Shown here in pieces: positions 51,421-60,426 of a DNA stretch of 64,000 nucleotides. The stretch covers positions 1,736,001-1,800,000 of the forward strand of contig CAVTSX010000009.1 in the NCBI GenBank assembly GCA_963737425.1, given 5' to 3'. This DNA comes from DASXRA01 sp963737425 (lineage in GTDB: Bacteria; Actinomycetota; Actinomycetes; Mycobacteriales; Jatrophihabitantaceae). Every line of letters starts with the position of its first letter. The first letter of the stretch is position 1. The position numbers and the translations under genes are program-made. Below the pieces are notes generated by a model that saw nothing but the letters and a program-made list of their open reading frames with translations, was not told the origin of the DNA and ran no database searches.

Positions 51421-51703
51421 GGATCATCCCGCGGTCGGACGACGACCATCCTGCGCTCCGACGCGCTGCAGCGGCTTCGCGAGCAGGCTGGAGACACCCA
51501 GGAAGCGCCTACCAGCAAAGGGAAATCGCTGTGGTCTCCACACGCACTCTTGGCACGCATCGACCCCAACCGGCCGAACCCAATTCGGACATCAAAGTTC
51601 AGGGTAGAAAAGGTCACCGGATGTTCCTGGCAAGCGTCATTGCACCTCACGCATCGATGTCCACCATCAATTCGACAAGCTTTCGTTATGTAGGAGTGCG
51701 CTG

Positions 51704-53317
51704 ATGAGCGCAGTGGTGTTCGACAAGCCTCGCAGTGCGGCACGAGTCCTGCGGGCTCTGGCCTTCACTGCCTGCGTGCCCTATCTCGCGCTCAAGATCG
51801 CATGGGTGTCGGGCAGCCGCGTCGGCATCCCCGATGGCAGCATGCTGCTCGAGCACCACACCGCGATGATCGTCGGAAACTCCGCCAGCGTCCTGCTCGA
51901 TTCGGTGGTAGTCGTGCTCGCACTGCTGCTCACCCAGCCATGGGGTCGACGGGCGCCGGTCTGGCTCCTCATTCTTCCGGCCTGGGCCGCCACCGGTCTG
52001 CTCAGCCCGATCATGGTCGGCTACCCGCTGCAACTCGCCGCTCGGCTGCTGGGTGGAACCGCGGCGCCCTCCGGCGGACCTGCCGCCCGCCCGTTCCTGG
52101 ACGAGTGGGTGTTCACCGTCGTCTACACCGGCTTCATCGTCCAGGCTCTCGCCCTGGGGGCGCTCTTCGTACTGTATGCACGCGCGCGCTGGGGACATCT
52201 GTGGCGAGGCCGGATCTCGGGGCTGGCGGGGCAGGGTCCGACGCGTGGCGTGCAGCGAGCCACGGCTCTGATGACCTCCGCAGTAGTGCTCGTGCCGTTG
52301 ACGGCCCATCTGCTGTGGGCCACCGGTTCGACGAGCGGACTCACCGCCACCAAGATCGCCGAACGGACAAGTGATTTCTACGCACTCGAGGCGGCCTACG
52401 TCTTGTTCGCGGTGATGACGCTGACGGGGCTGCTGTTGGTCGCGTTCCCACGCGCCGGCGCCCTGCCGCTGCGGCTTCCGCTGTCCCTGGCCTTCGTCGG
52501 CTCCGCGGCGCTCGCGTGCTGGGGCGGCTACATGATGCTCACTGCGCTGGAAAATCGCGACCCGTCGCGGCGCATCAGCGAGCTGATGAACGTCACGTAC
52601 TCGATGCAGCTCCTCGCCGGGATGCTGGTCTTGACCATGGGGTCATACTTCTTCGCCGAGCGCGCCGCGCAGCGGGGCCATGGCGAGAAGAGCATGGCCA
52701 GTTCGGACTCAGAACTCCACACAGTGCTGACGCACGAGTTGGATCTGGTCGGCCACGACACCGGTGGCGCAATCGCCCAGGTGCTGGCCGCCCGCCACCC
52801 GGAACTACTTCGCACGCTGACCCTGACGAACTGCGAGACGCACGACAACATCCCGCCGGCCGCGATGGCGGCCACCGTCGAAGCAGCTCAAGCCGGCCAG
52901 CTCGTGGCTGCGGTCCCGGCGATCCTGGCCGACCCTGCAGCCGCCCGGGAGTTCTTCGCAGTGGGCTACCAAGACCCGCAGTTCCTGAGCCAGGAAATGG
53001 TCCAGGCGTTCCTCGAGCCCGTGATCGGCACACCGGCGGCAGCCGCGCGCTTCCAAGACCTGATCGCTGGACTCGGACCGGACGACCTGCTCGCCGCCGA
53101 GCCGGCGCTACGCGCCCTGCACGTTCCAACACTGATCGCCTGGGCCACCGACGATCAGTTCTTCGACCTGAAGTGGGCGCACTGGCTACACGACACCATC
53201 CCGGGCACCCGAGAGGTGGTCGAGATCGCCGGCGCAAAGCTGTTCTTCCCCCACGAGCGTGGCGCCGAGCTCGCACCACACATTCGCCGCCATTGGACCG
53301 CGACCGACCCGGCATGA
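51704..53317 (+). CDS. Multispanning membrane protein fused to an N-terminally truncated alpha/beta hydrolase
   Basis: 537 residues. Residues 1-320 form a membrane protein with about eight helices (LRALAFTACVPYLALKIAWV to MLVLTMGSYFFAERAAQR) typical of a family common in actinobacteria. From about 335 the sequence is an alpha/beta hydrolase from its nucleophile elbow (LDLVGHDTGGAIAQVLAARH, Asp nucleophile as in dehalogenase-type hydrolases) through LIAWATDDQFFDLKWAHWLH to the C-terminus. The hydrolase lacks its first strands and oxyanion region. The in-frame join near SMASSDSELH suggests a deletion fused two neighbouring genes. Whether it is functional is unknown. Confidence 0.85.
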   Translation: MSAVVFDKPRSAARVLRALAFTACVPYLALKIAWVSGSRVGIPDGSMLLEHHTAMIVGNSASVLLDSVVVVLALLLTQPWGRRAPVWLLILPAWAATGLLSPIMVGYPLQLAARLLGGTAAPSGGPAARPFLDEWVFTVVYTGFIVQALALGALFVLYARARWGHLWRGRISGLAGQGPTRGVQRATALMTSAVVLVPLTAHLLWATGSTSGLTATKIAERTSDFYALEAAYVLFAVMTLTGLLLVAFPRAGALPLRLPLSLAFVGSAALACWGGYMMLTALENRDPSRRISELMNVTYSMQLLAGMLVLTMGSYFFAERAAQRGHGEKSMASSDSELHTVLTHELDLVGHDTGGAIAQVLAARHPELLRTLTLTNCETHDNIPPAAMAATVEAAQAGQLVAAVPAILADPAAAREFFAVGYQDPQFLSQEMVQAFLEPVIGTPAAAARFQDLIAGLGPDDLLAAEPALRALHVPTLIAWATDDQFFDLKWAHWLHDTIPGTREVVEIAGAKLFFPHERGAELAPHIRRHWTATDPA

Positions 53318-53383
53318 TCGGCTGATCGCGCTAACCGCTGGTGGGAAGCAGCCACTGACTCGTGGCGCGTCCAGCCTCGTCCG

Positions 53384-54784
53384 CTAGAGAACGGTGCGGC
53401 GCACGAACCTGCCCCACCCCGGGGACGCGTCCGCCGGTTCACCGTTGGCCGACACGACGCGTCCCCGGCTGACGGTGAGCGCCGGCCAGCCGGTGACGGT
53501 CAGGCCCGCGTACGCGCTGTGGTCGGTTCGTGAGTGCAGGTTGCCGGCGTCGAGACGGCGGGTCGCGTCGGGATCGAACACCACGACATCGCCGTCGAAG
53601 CCCGGACGGATCGACCCCTTGCGATCGAGACCGAACAGCCGGGCCGGCGCGGTGGACGTGGCATCGACCCAGCGCTCGAGCGAGATCCGGCCGTCGCGCA
53701 CACCCTGATAGACAAGTGACAAACGCGGCTCGACCCCGCTCAACCCTCCGGGGATCTGCGTGAAGTCGGCCCATCCGCTGCCGTGTGTGCCTCTACGGCG
53801 GTCGGCGACGGTGAAGGGACAGTGGTCGGTGGCGACGACCTCGACCTCGCCACCACCGAGGGCAGACCACAGCGCATCCCGATCGCGTAGGCGACGAAGC
53901 GGCGGCACACACACGAAGTCCTGCTCGCCCGCGTCGAGATGCGACCCGTCGAGATGGAGGTAGTGGGGGCACGTCTCGGCGTGGATGTCGACGCCGTCCG
54001 CACGGGCGGCGAGCACGGTCTGCAGCCCGGCCGCGCTCGAGAGGTGCACGACGTACAGCCGCGCGCCGGCCGCGCCCGCCAGCTTCGCAGCGCGACGGAT
54101 GGCCTCGGCCTCCACCGATGGCGGCCGCACAGACGGGATCGCATCGGGACCGGTACGCCCTTCCGCGAGCGCGGCGGCGATCAGGGACTCGATGATGGCG
54201 CCGTCCTCAGCGTGCACGCAAACGCGCACCCCTGTCGCCCGCGACGCGTGCAGCGCTCGCGCCAACGTGTCGTCGTCGACCATGAGCCGGTCGGGGTAGG
54301 CCAGGTAGAGCTTCACGCTCGTAACGCCGCGCTCGACGAACGCGCGGAACCGCTCCGTCGCGGCCCGCGGCTCGTCCGGGAGCGAGGCGACGGTGAGATG
54401 GAAGCCGTAGTCGACGACGGCCTTGCCCCGGGCGCGGCCGTGCCAGGTGGCAAGCGCCTCCTCCCACGGCTCTCGCCCGGCGCCCGCGAAGTCGACGATG
54501 CAGGTCGTGCCGCCACACGCGGCGGCGAGGGTTCCCGACTCGAAGTCGTCGGCTGATATCACCGCGCCGACGGGGAGCGCGAAGTGCGTGTGCACGTCGA
54601 TGCCACCCGGGATCACGTACGCCCCACCGGCGTCGACGACCTCCACATCGAAGGCATCGAAGGCATCGAAGGCATCGAGATCAGCACCTACACCGGCGAT
54701 GCGTTCGTCCCGGATGAGCACATCGGCGCGCCGGCTGCCGTCTGCGCCGATGACGGTGCCCCCGCGCAGCAGCAATCCGCTCAC
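53384..54784 (-). CDS. Dihydropyrimidinase / D-hydantoinase (HyuA-type)
   Basis: 466 residues from a GTG at 54784 that overlaps the xdhD-like stop (GTGA). Amidohydrolase metal site: HxH in GIDVHTHFALP near 66, the carboxylated Lys in SVKLYLAYP near 155, His in CVHAEDG and VVHLSS, and the Asp in VVATDHCPF near 320. It opens dihydropyrimidine or hydantoin rings. In this cluster it would act after a molybdenum hydroxylase, as HyuA does in the E. coli ygeW-xdhD region. A 9-bp tandem repeat lies near its 5' end. Confidence 0.92.
   Translation of the reverse strand: MSGLLLRGGTVIGADGSRRADVLIRDERIAGVGADLDAFDAFDAFDVEVVDAGGAYVIPGGIDVHTHFALPVGAVISADDFESGTLAAACGGTTCIVDFAGAGREPWEEALATWHGRARGKAVVDYGFHLTVASLPDEPRAATERFRAFVERGVTSVKLYLAYPDRLMVDDDTLARALHASRATGVRVCVHAEDGAIIESLIAAALAEGRTGPDAIPSVRPPSVEAEAIRRAAKLAGAAGARLYVVHLSSAAGLQTVLAARADGVDIHAETCPHYLHLDGSHLDAGEQDFVCVPPLRRLRDRDALWSALGGGEVEVVATDHCPFTVADRRRGTHGSGWADFTQIPGGLSGVEPRLSLVYQGVRDGRISLERWVDATSTAPARLFGLDRKGSIRPGFDGDVVVFDPDATRRLDAGNLHSRTDHSAYAGLTVTGWPALTVSRGRVVSANGEPADASPGWGRFVRRTVL
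54646..54678. repeat. 9-bp microsatellite in the hydantoinase coding region
   Basis: CATCGAAGG occurs three times in a row (54646-54672) with a partial fourth (CATCGA), giving Asp-Ala-Phe repeats near residues 37-46 of the protein. Length changes by 9 bp would keep the frame. Confidence 0.85.
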
Positions 54785-57699
54785 GCGGGGTGCAGGGCGC
54801 GCCACACACGCTCAGGGGTAAGAGGAAGCGCGTTGATGGCCACCCCGGTCGCGTCGAGGATGGCGTTGCGCACGGCCGGAGCGACACCGTCGATGGCGAT
54901 CTCGCCGATCGACTTCGCGCCGAACGGGCCGGTCTCCTCCATCGTCTCCACGAGATAGACCTCCATGGGCGGCGTGTCGTCTGCTCGGAAGACCCAGTAC
55001 GGCCCGAAGCGCGCGTTGACGGCGTCGCCCGCTTCGTCGAGCACCAGTTCCTCGGTCAGGCCGTAGCCGAGAGCTTGCAGCATCGCGCCTTCGACCTGAC
55101 CGCTCGCGGTCGTGGGGTTGATGACCACGCCACAGTCCACGGCGATCACCAGTTTGGTCACCGTCACCTGCCCGGTGTCGACGTCCACCTCGACCTCGGC
55201 GAGCTGCGTCGCGAACGGCGGCGGCGATTCGGGTGACACGTACGACGCCACAGCCATGATCTGTTCCTGGTCCTCGGTGTGCAGCGAGTTCAGGGCGACG
55301 TCCGCGAGTGAGACCGAGCGCCCGTCGGGTGCCCAGGCGCGGCGGTCGTGCAGCTCGATCGAGTCGTCGGTGCCCAGCAGGCGCGCGGCGCGGGCGGCGA
55401 TGCGCGCGCGCACGATCTCCGCCGCCTTCTTGACCGCCATGCCCGAGATGTAGGTGGTGCTGTCCGCGTAGGCGCCGACGTCGAACGGCGTCAGGTCGGT
55501 ATCAGCCGCGTAGACGATGATGTCGTCTGTCGCCACACCGAGCACCTCGGCTGCCATCTGGGCGAGCACCGTGTCGGCGCCCGTGCCGAGGTCGGTGGCA
55601 CCGAACAGCAGGTTGAACGAACCGTCGTCGTTCATCTTGATCGACGCGCCGCCCATGTCGAGGTTGGGGATGGCCGTCGCCTGCATGCAAAACGCGAACC
55701 CGAGCCCGCGCCGGATATTCGGCTGGTCGGGCGGTTGCTTCCACGCCGGGTCGAGACGGCGCTCCCACTCGATCGCGCGCAGCGCCTGGGCCGCGCACTC
55801 CTCGGTCGCGCAGGTGGTGATGCGTGGGATGTCTTCCGGCGCGACCTCCTCGGCGCCACGCTCGCCGAGCTGCGGGAGGATGTCGAGCGGGTCGCCGGGA
55901 CCGACCCAGTTCTTCCGCCGGAGTTCGACGGGGTCGAGGCCGAGGGCGCGGGCAATGTCGTCCAGGTGACTCTCGAGCGCGAAGAACGCCTGGGGTGCTC
56001 CGTATCCCCGGAAGGCGCCGGCCACGGGCCGGTTCGTGTACGCGACGTCGCACGTGAAGCGTTTCGCCGGGCAGTTGTACGCAGAGAAGGCCCGCTGTCC
56101 GGTGACCGACTGCACGGTGAAACCGTGCGTGGCATACGCACCGGTGTTGCCGACGACGTGCAGGTCCTGGACGAGCAGGTGTCCCGCGCGGTCGACGCCC
56201 GTCCGGAAGGTGAGCGTCTGCGCATGACGGATGCGCGACGACACGAACTCCTCCTCGCGCGTGAGTCCCAGGTGGACGGGACGGCGGGTGGCGAGCACGA
56301 GGTGGCCGACGATGTCCTCGAGGAGCATCTCCTGCTTGCCGCCGAAGCCACCACCGATGCGCGGCTTCATGACGCGGATGCGCTTCACCGGCAGCCCGAG
56401 TAGCGGCGCCACCATGCGGCGTGCGTGGAACGGCACCTGCGTCGAGGACCGCAGCACCAGCCGCTCGTCCTCGTCGAGCCAACCGATCACGATGTGCGGC
56501 TCCATCGGCGTGTGCTGCTGCTGCGGCACCCGGAATGTCTGTTCGAAGACGTGATCGGCGGCCGCGAAGGCCTCCGCCATGCGCGCATCGGAGACGGTCT
56601 GGCCCTCGATGTGATGACTCTTGTTGTGGCCGGCGTCGTAGATCCCGTCGGTGTCCGGCTCGTCGTGGATGACGGGGGCGCCCCCGGCGATGGCCTCGAC
56701 CTCGTCGAACACAGCGGGCAGCACCTCGTAGGTGACCCTGATCAGTCGGCACGCCTGCTCGGCGATCTCGGGTGTCTCCGCCGCGACCGCGGCAACCCGG
56801 TCGCCGACGTGGCGCACCTTGTCGTCGAAGCTGACCTGGTCGTACGGCTTCGGGTTCGGCCAGGTCTGCCCGCCCGAGGCATACTTCACGCGCGGCGTGT
56901 TGCCGTGATGGAGCACCGCATGCACGCCCGGCAGCGCCCTGGCGTCCGAGTCGTCGATCGCGATGATGCGCGCATGGGCGTGCGGGCTGCGCAGCACCTT
57001 CGCGTAGAGCATCCCGCGCAGCTCGATGTCGTCGACGAACGCGGCGTTGCCCTTCACCAGCCGCACGGCGTCGACCTTGTGCTCGGGCCGGCCCACTACT
57101 GCGGTTTCCGGGACATCGGACGACGGCACGAGACGCGGCACGGCTTCCGATACGTCGAGCATCAGCGGAACCGCGCCCGGCTCGATGTGCCCGAGCGGCT
57201 CGACGATGGCCGGCTCCATGGCCTTGGTCTTCTCGCCGCGCAGCATCGCAGCCGCGCGCTTGACCGCGTCGACGACCTTCACGTATCCCGTCTCGCGGTC
57301 GAGGATCCCGGACAGCGCGTCGCGGATCTCGCCCTCGGACGGATCCTCGGTCTTGGCAAGGAGTGCCCTCGTCGCCAGGATCATCGCGCCCGCCGAGTAG
57401 CCGGACTGCAGCGCGCCCGACTCGACGAACGCGGCCTGGATCGGGTGCAGTTCGCCGGTGGCGACGTTCAGCGATTCCACCGTCGTGACCTCGTGGCCGC
57501 CGACCTGAGCGGCGAGCAGCACTTCGGCCGACACCATCCGGTCGTCGACCAGTACTGCCCCCGCGCCGGTCTCACCGGTGGACGAGCCGAATCGGACGCT
57601 GAAGCAGCCAAGCCGTCGCAGCACAGCCAGCAGCGTGTCGCCCGGCGCGCACGTCACTGTCGTTGCGACCCCATTGAGCCTGAAGTCGATGTCGATCAT
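54781..57699 (-). CDS. XdhD-like molybdopterin hydroxylase with degenerate ferredoxin domain
   Basis: 972 residues. The N-terminal ~165 residues align with xanthine-dehydrogenase [2Fe-2S] subunits, but the eight cysteines are replaced: VRFGSSTGETGAGAVLVDDR where GCGEGECGACTV is expected, LQSGYSAGAMIL for QCGYCTPG and GILDRETGY for NLCRCTGY. The rest (about 210-970) is the molybdenum domain: RIGGGFGGKQEMLLEDI, AGAFRGYGAPQAFFALE, and GPFGAKSIGEIAIDG with the catalytic Glu. E. coli XdhD (956 aa) has the same layout and, from memory, also lacks these cysteines. It should hydroxylate a purine-type ring, with electron flow via the separate FAD subunit. Confidence 0.92.
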   Translation of the reverse strand: MIDIDFRLNGVATTVTCAPGDTLLAVLRRLGCFSVRFGSSTGETGAGAVLVDDRMVSAEVLLAAQVGGHEVTTVESLNVATGELHPIQAAFVESGALQSGYSAGAMILATRALLAKTEDPSEGEIRDALSGILDRETGYVKVVDAVKRAAAMLRGEKTKAMEPAIVEPLGHIEPGAVPLMLDVSEAVPRLVPSSDVPETAVVGRPEHKVDAVRLVKGNAAFVDDIELRGMLYAKVLRSPHAHARIIAIDDSDARALPGVHAVLHHGNTPRVKYASGGQTWPNPKPYDQVSFDDKVRHVGDRVAAVAAETPEIAEQACRLIRVTYEVLPAVFDEVEAIAGGAPVIHDEPDTDGIYDAGHNKSHHIEGQTVSDARMAEAFAAADHVFEQTFRVPQQQHTPMEPHIVIGWLDEDERLVLRSSTQVPFHARRMVAPLLGLPVKRIRVMKPRIGGGFGGKQEMLLEDIVGHLVLATRRPVHLGLTREEEFVSSRIRHAQTLTFRTGVDRAGHLLVQDLHVVGNTGAYATHGFTVQSVTGQRAFSAYNCPAKRFTCDVAYTNRPVAGAFRGYGAPQAFFALESHLDDIARALGLDPVELRRKNWVGPGDPLDILPQLGERGAEEVAPEDIPRITTCATEECAAQALRAIEWERRLDPAWKQPPDQPNIRRGLGFAFCMQATAIPNLDMGGASIKMNDDGSFNLLFGATDLGTGADTVLAQMAAEVLGVATDDIIVYAADTDLTPFDVGAYADSTTYISGMAVKKAAEIVRARIAARAARLLGTDDSIELHDRRAWAPDGRSVSLADVALNSLHTEDQEQIMAVASYVSPESPPPFATQLAEVEVDVDTGQVTVTKLVIAVDCGVVINPTTASGQVEGAMLQALGYGLTEELVLDEAGDAVNARFGPYWVFRADDTPPMEVYLVETMEETGPFGAKSIGEIAIDGVAPAVRNAILDATGVAINALPLTPERVWRALHPA

Positions 57700-58421
57700 G
57701 TGATCGCCTCCGCGACACGCGCGAGATGAATGGCTGCGAGGGCGCGGCGATACTCGCCGGATCCGCGGAAGTCCCCGATCGGATCTAGATCGCCGGCGCT
57801 TTCCACCAGGAGCGGCCGCGCGGCAACCCCGGCAAGTGCGATGTGGCGCTCACCGTCAGCCTCCCGCGCCGCTGCCGCCACGATGACTTTGTCGGCGTTG
57901 GTTCGGGCGGTGCGCGACACGGCCGCGACGCCCGACGTCGCGATCGTGACACCAAGCAGGATCGTGCTCGCGGGAAGTGGGAGGCGGGCGAGTACCGCGT
58001 CCAACGGGCGTTCCTCGACGCTCGTCCCGTCGTCCATCCGCACCATTGCCTCGTGGACCAGCAGGACCGCCAGCAGTTCGCTCTCCGGGTCGCCGGTCGC
58101 GATGCACCCACCGACGGTCGCCTGCGTTCGCAGTGTGCTCGGTTGCTCGCGGCGGGCCGCATCACGCACAACGGCTGGAACGCCGTCGGCGTCAGCGACT
58201 TGTTGGAGCGTCGTCATCGACCCGATCGACAACGCGTCGCCCTCGCCCGGCTCGATGCCGTCGAGCCGGAGAGCCTGGAGATCGACCACCTCGACGGCCG
58301 CGTCCGAGGGCTCGGATTGCAGCTTGGTCCCTCCGCCGAGAACCACGGCATCCGGCCGGTCCAGCAACTCGAACGCCTGCTCGATCGACAGGGGACGCCA
58401 ATACGCGGAAACAGTCCTCAT
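57696..58421 (-). CDS. FAD-binding subunit of the molybdenum hydroxylase (YgfM/CoxM-type)
   Basis: 241 residues from the ATG at 58421. FAD-binding motif AVVLGGGTKLQ near 28-38 and TVGGCIATGDPES near 102-114, as in CoxM/XdhB, followed by the C-terminal FAD_binding_5-like part without the CO-dehydrogenase C-terminal domain, so it is short. It overlaps xdhD by 4 nt (ATGA) and must form the flavin partner. E. coli YgfM is the likely counterpart. Confidence 0.9.
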   Translation of the reverse strand: MRTVSAYWRPLSIEQAFELLDRPDAVVLGGGTKLQSEPSDAAVEVVDLQALRLDGIEPGEGDALSIGSMTTLQQVADADGVPAVVRDAARREQPSTLRTQATVGGCIATGDPESELLAVLLVHEAMVRMDDGTSVEERPLDAVLARLPLPASTILLGVTIATSGVAAVSRTARTNADKVIVAAAAREADGERHIALAGVAARPLLVESAGDLDPIGDFRGSGEYRRALAAIHLARVAEAIT

Positions 58422-58486
58422 GGTCAAACGCTGTGCCAATGGGGCGACCGCGTATAGGGCCGAAGGCCCCCAATCTTGCGACGCCA

Positions 58487-59464
58487 TCAGCCCATCGTCA
58501 GCGCCATGACCGCCTTCTGGCCGTGCAGCCGGTTCTCGGCCTGGTCGTAGACGGCCGACTGGGGGCCGTCGATCACCTCGTCGGTCACCTCGACACCCCG
58601 TTCCGCGGGGAGGGGGTGCATGTAGATGGCGTCCTCGCCTGCGGTCGCGAGCCGGCGGGCGTCGGCGATCCACGACTCATAGCTCTCGACGAGATGCCGC
58701 TCCTCACTCTCGTCCGGTGTGCTGAGGAGGGCGCCCCAGCTCTTGGCGTACACGACGTCGGTGCCGAGAATGCCCTCGTCGAAGTCGTGCAGGACGTCGA
58801 ACGACGCGTGCGCGCGGCGGGCGTTCTCCTTGGTCTGCTCGATGACATCGGACATCAATCCGAACTCGGGCGGGTGGACCAGCCGGACGTTCATCCCGAA
58901 CCGGGACAGCAACAGGATCAAGCTCTGCGGCACGCTGATCGGCTTCGAGTAGGTCTTGGCGCACGCCCAACTGACGGTCGCCGTCTTGCCACGAGGGTCG
59001 CCGAATCGCTCGATGATCGTCATCAGGTCGGCCAGGGCCTGGTGCGGGTGGTAGACGTCGCACTGCATGTTGAGGACGGGCACGCGGCTCGCGGCGGCCA
59101 CGTCGCGGATGTAGCGGTTGCCGATCCCCCAGTCGACGTTCCGGATCGCGATGCCGTCGTGGTAGCGCCCGAGGATCTCGCCGATCTCCTTTGCGGTGTC
59201 GCCGTGTGCGATCTGGGTCGTGCGGCTCTCGATGAACTGGGCATGGCCGCCGAGGTGGGTCATGCCGGCCTCGAACGACGACCGGGTCCTGGTGCTCGCG
59301 AAGAAGAACAGCATCGCCAGCGACTTGTCGCGCAGGTAGGGGTGGACGCGGCCGAGCGCCCGGTCCCGCTTCAACTCGAATGCGACATCGAGCACGGTGT
59401 CGAGTTCGTCCTTGGTCCACTCCTGGAAGTCGATGACGTCCCGGCCGCGAAGGTGCGTCTGCAT
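58487..59464 (-). CDS. YgeW-type carbamoyltransferase
   Basis: 325 residues. The carbamoyl-phosphate motif is FFASTRTRSSFEAG near 57-70, with HPHQALADLMTI near 155-166 and MHPLPAERG near 283. The pattern follows the YgeW family of carbamoyltransferases (knotted trimers), whose acceptor is not established. In anaerobic purine-degrading clusters YgeW is linked with YgeX and SsnA; a role in moving a carbamoyl group from a ring-opening product is inferred. It is followed by a second family member. Confidence 0.9.
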   Translation of the reverse strand: MQTHLRGRDVIDFQEWTKDELDTVLDVAFELKRDRALGRVHPYLRDKSLAMLFFFASTRTRSSFEAGMTHLGGHAQFIESRTTQIAHGDTAKEIGEILGRYHDGIAIRNVDWGIGNRYIRDVAAASRVPVLNMQCDVYHPHQALADLMTIIERFGDPRGKTATVSWACAKTYSKPISVPQSLILLLSRFGMNVRLVHPPEFGLMSDVIEQTKENARRAHASFDVLHDFDEGILGTDVVYAKSWGALLSTPDESEERHLVESYESWIADARRLATAGEDAIYMHPLPAERGVEVTDEVIDGPQSAVYDQAENRLHGQKAVMALTMG

Positions 59465-59472
59465 GGTGTCCC

Positions 59473-60426
59473 CTACTCGATCGCGCCGAGGACGAGCGCC
59501 AGCAGCGCCATGCGCAGGACCACGCCGTTGAAGGCCTCGACCCAGTACCGGGCGTGGCGGGTGCTGTCGACGTCGGGCGGCAGTTCGTCCATCCTCGGCA
59601 GCGAATGCAGGATGATCGCGTCGCGCTTGGCCTTGTCGGCCAGCAACTTGCGCGTGACCTGGTACGCCGCCGGGGTCATCGCCCGGTCCGCGGTGGGATC
59701 GACGCGGGCCATCGTGTAGTCGGCCTGCACGACGGGTTCCATGTAGATGACATCGGCGTCCTCGATGCACTTGTCGACGGCTTCGAACTCGCGGTAGGAG
59801 ACGTTGCGCTCGTCCAGTTCCGACTTGAACTCGTCGAGCAGCGACATCGCAGGCGGGGAGACGACCATGGCCTCCATGTCGAACTGCGACATGGCGTAGA
59901 GGATCGAGTGCATCGTGCGCATGCGCATGTCTCCGACGCACAGCACGCGCAGGCCGTCGAGTGTGCCTTTGTCCTTCCAGATCGTGTAGAGGTCGGTCAG
60001 GACCTGGGTCGGGTGCTCACCCCACCCGTCGCCGCAGTTGATGACCGGTACCGACGCCCACTTGGCGGCCTCGTGTGGCGCGCCCTGTTGATGGTGGCGC
60101 ATCGCGATGACGTCGCCGTAGTACTCGAGCATGTGGACGGTGTCCTTGATCGACTCCTGGTAGAAGTCGCCCGCACGGGTCATCTTGGCGTCGGAGAATC
60201 CGAGCACGTGGCCGCCGAGTCGGTGCATAGCGGCCTCGGTGGCGAGTCGCGTGCGCGTACTCGGCTGGTAGAACGCGGTGAGCAGCGTCTTGGACGCGAG
60301 CAGGTCGGTGTTGTGCCGCTTCTCGGCGTGGGGCCGGAGTTCGTCGGCGACGGCGAAGATCTGGAGGAACTCGTCGCGCTCCATGTCCTTGAGCGAGAGG
60401 ATGTCGCGGCCCAGGAAGCTCCTCAT
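59473..60426 (-). CDS. Aspartate/ornithine carbamoyltransferase-like protein
   Basis: 317 residues. Carbamoyl-phosphate site YQPSTRTRLATEAA near 51-64, HPTQVLTDLYTIWKDKG near 130-146 as in ATCase, and HSLPRMDE near 277. It resembles pyrB more than YgeW; a housekeeping pyrB is expected elsewhere with its own operon, so this copy is probably part of the degradative cluster. The start overlaps the upstream gene by 4 nt (ATGA), and it lies 8 bp before ygeW. Acceptor unknown. Confidence 0.88.
   Translation of the reverse strand: MRSFLGRDILSLKDMERDEFLQIFAVADELRPHAEKRHNTDLLASKTLLTAFYQPSTRTRLATEAAMHRLGGHVLGFSDAKMTRAGDFYQESIKDTVHMLEYYGDVIAMRHHQQGAPHEAAKWASVPVINCGDGWGEHPTQVLTDLYTIWKDKGTLDGLRVLCVGDMRMRTMHSILYAMSQFDMEAMVVSPPAMSLLDEFKSELDERNVSYREFEAVDKCIEDADVIYMEPVVQADYTMARVDPTADRAMTPAAYQVTRKLLADKAKRDAIILHSLPRMDELPPDVDSTRHARYWVEAFNGVVLRMALLALVLGAIE

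Noticed and set aside
46054..51700. Second copy of the tRNA-Ser 3' end as an attachment site
   Set aside because: I looked for the T-arm and acceptor sequence near the remnants and did not find it by eye; absence is not proven.
53384..54784. Allantoinase instead of dihydropyrimidinase/hydantoinase
   Set aside because: SVKLYLAYP and VATDHCPF fit the dihydropyrimidinase branch, and the HyuA-like context agrees; substrate not proven.
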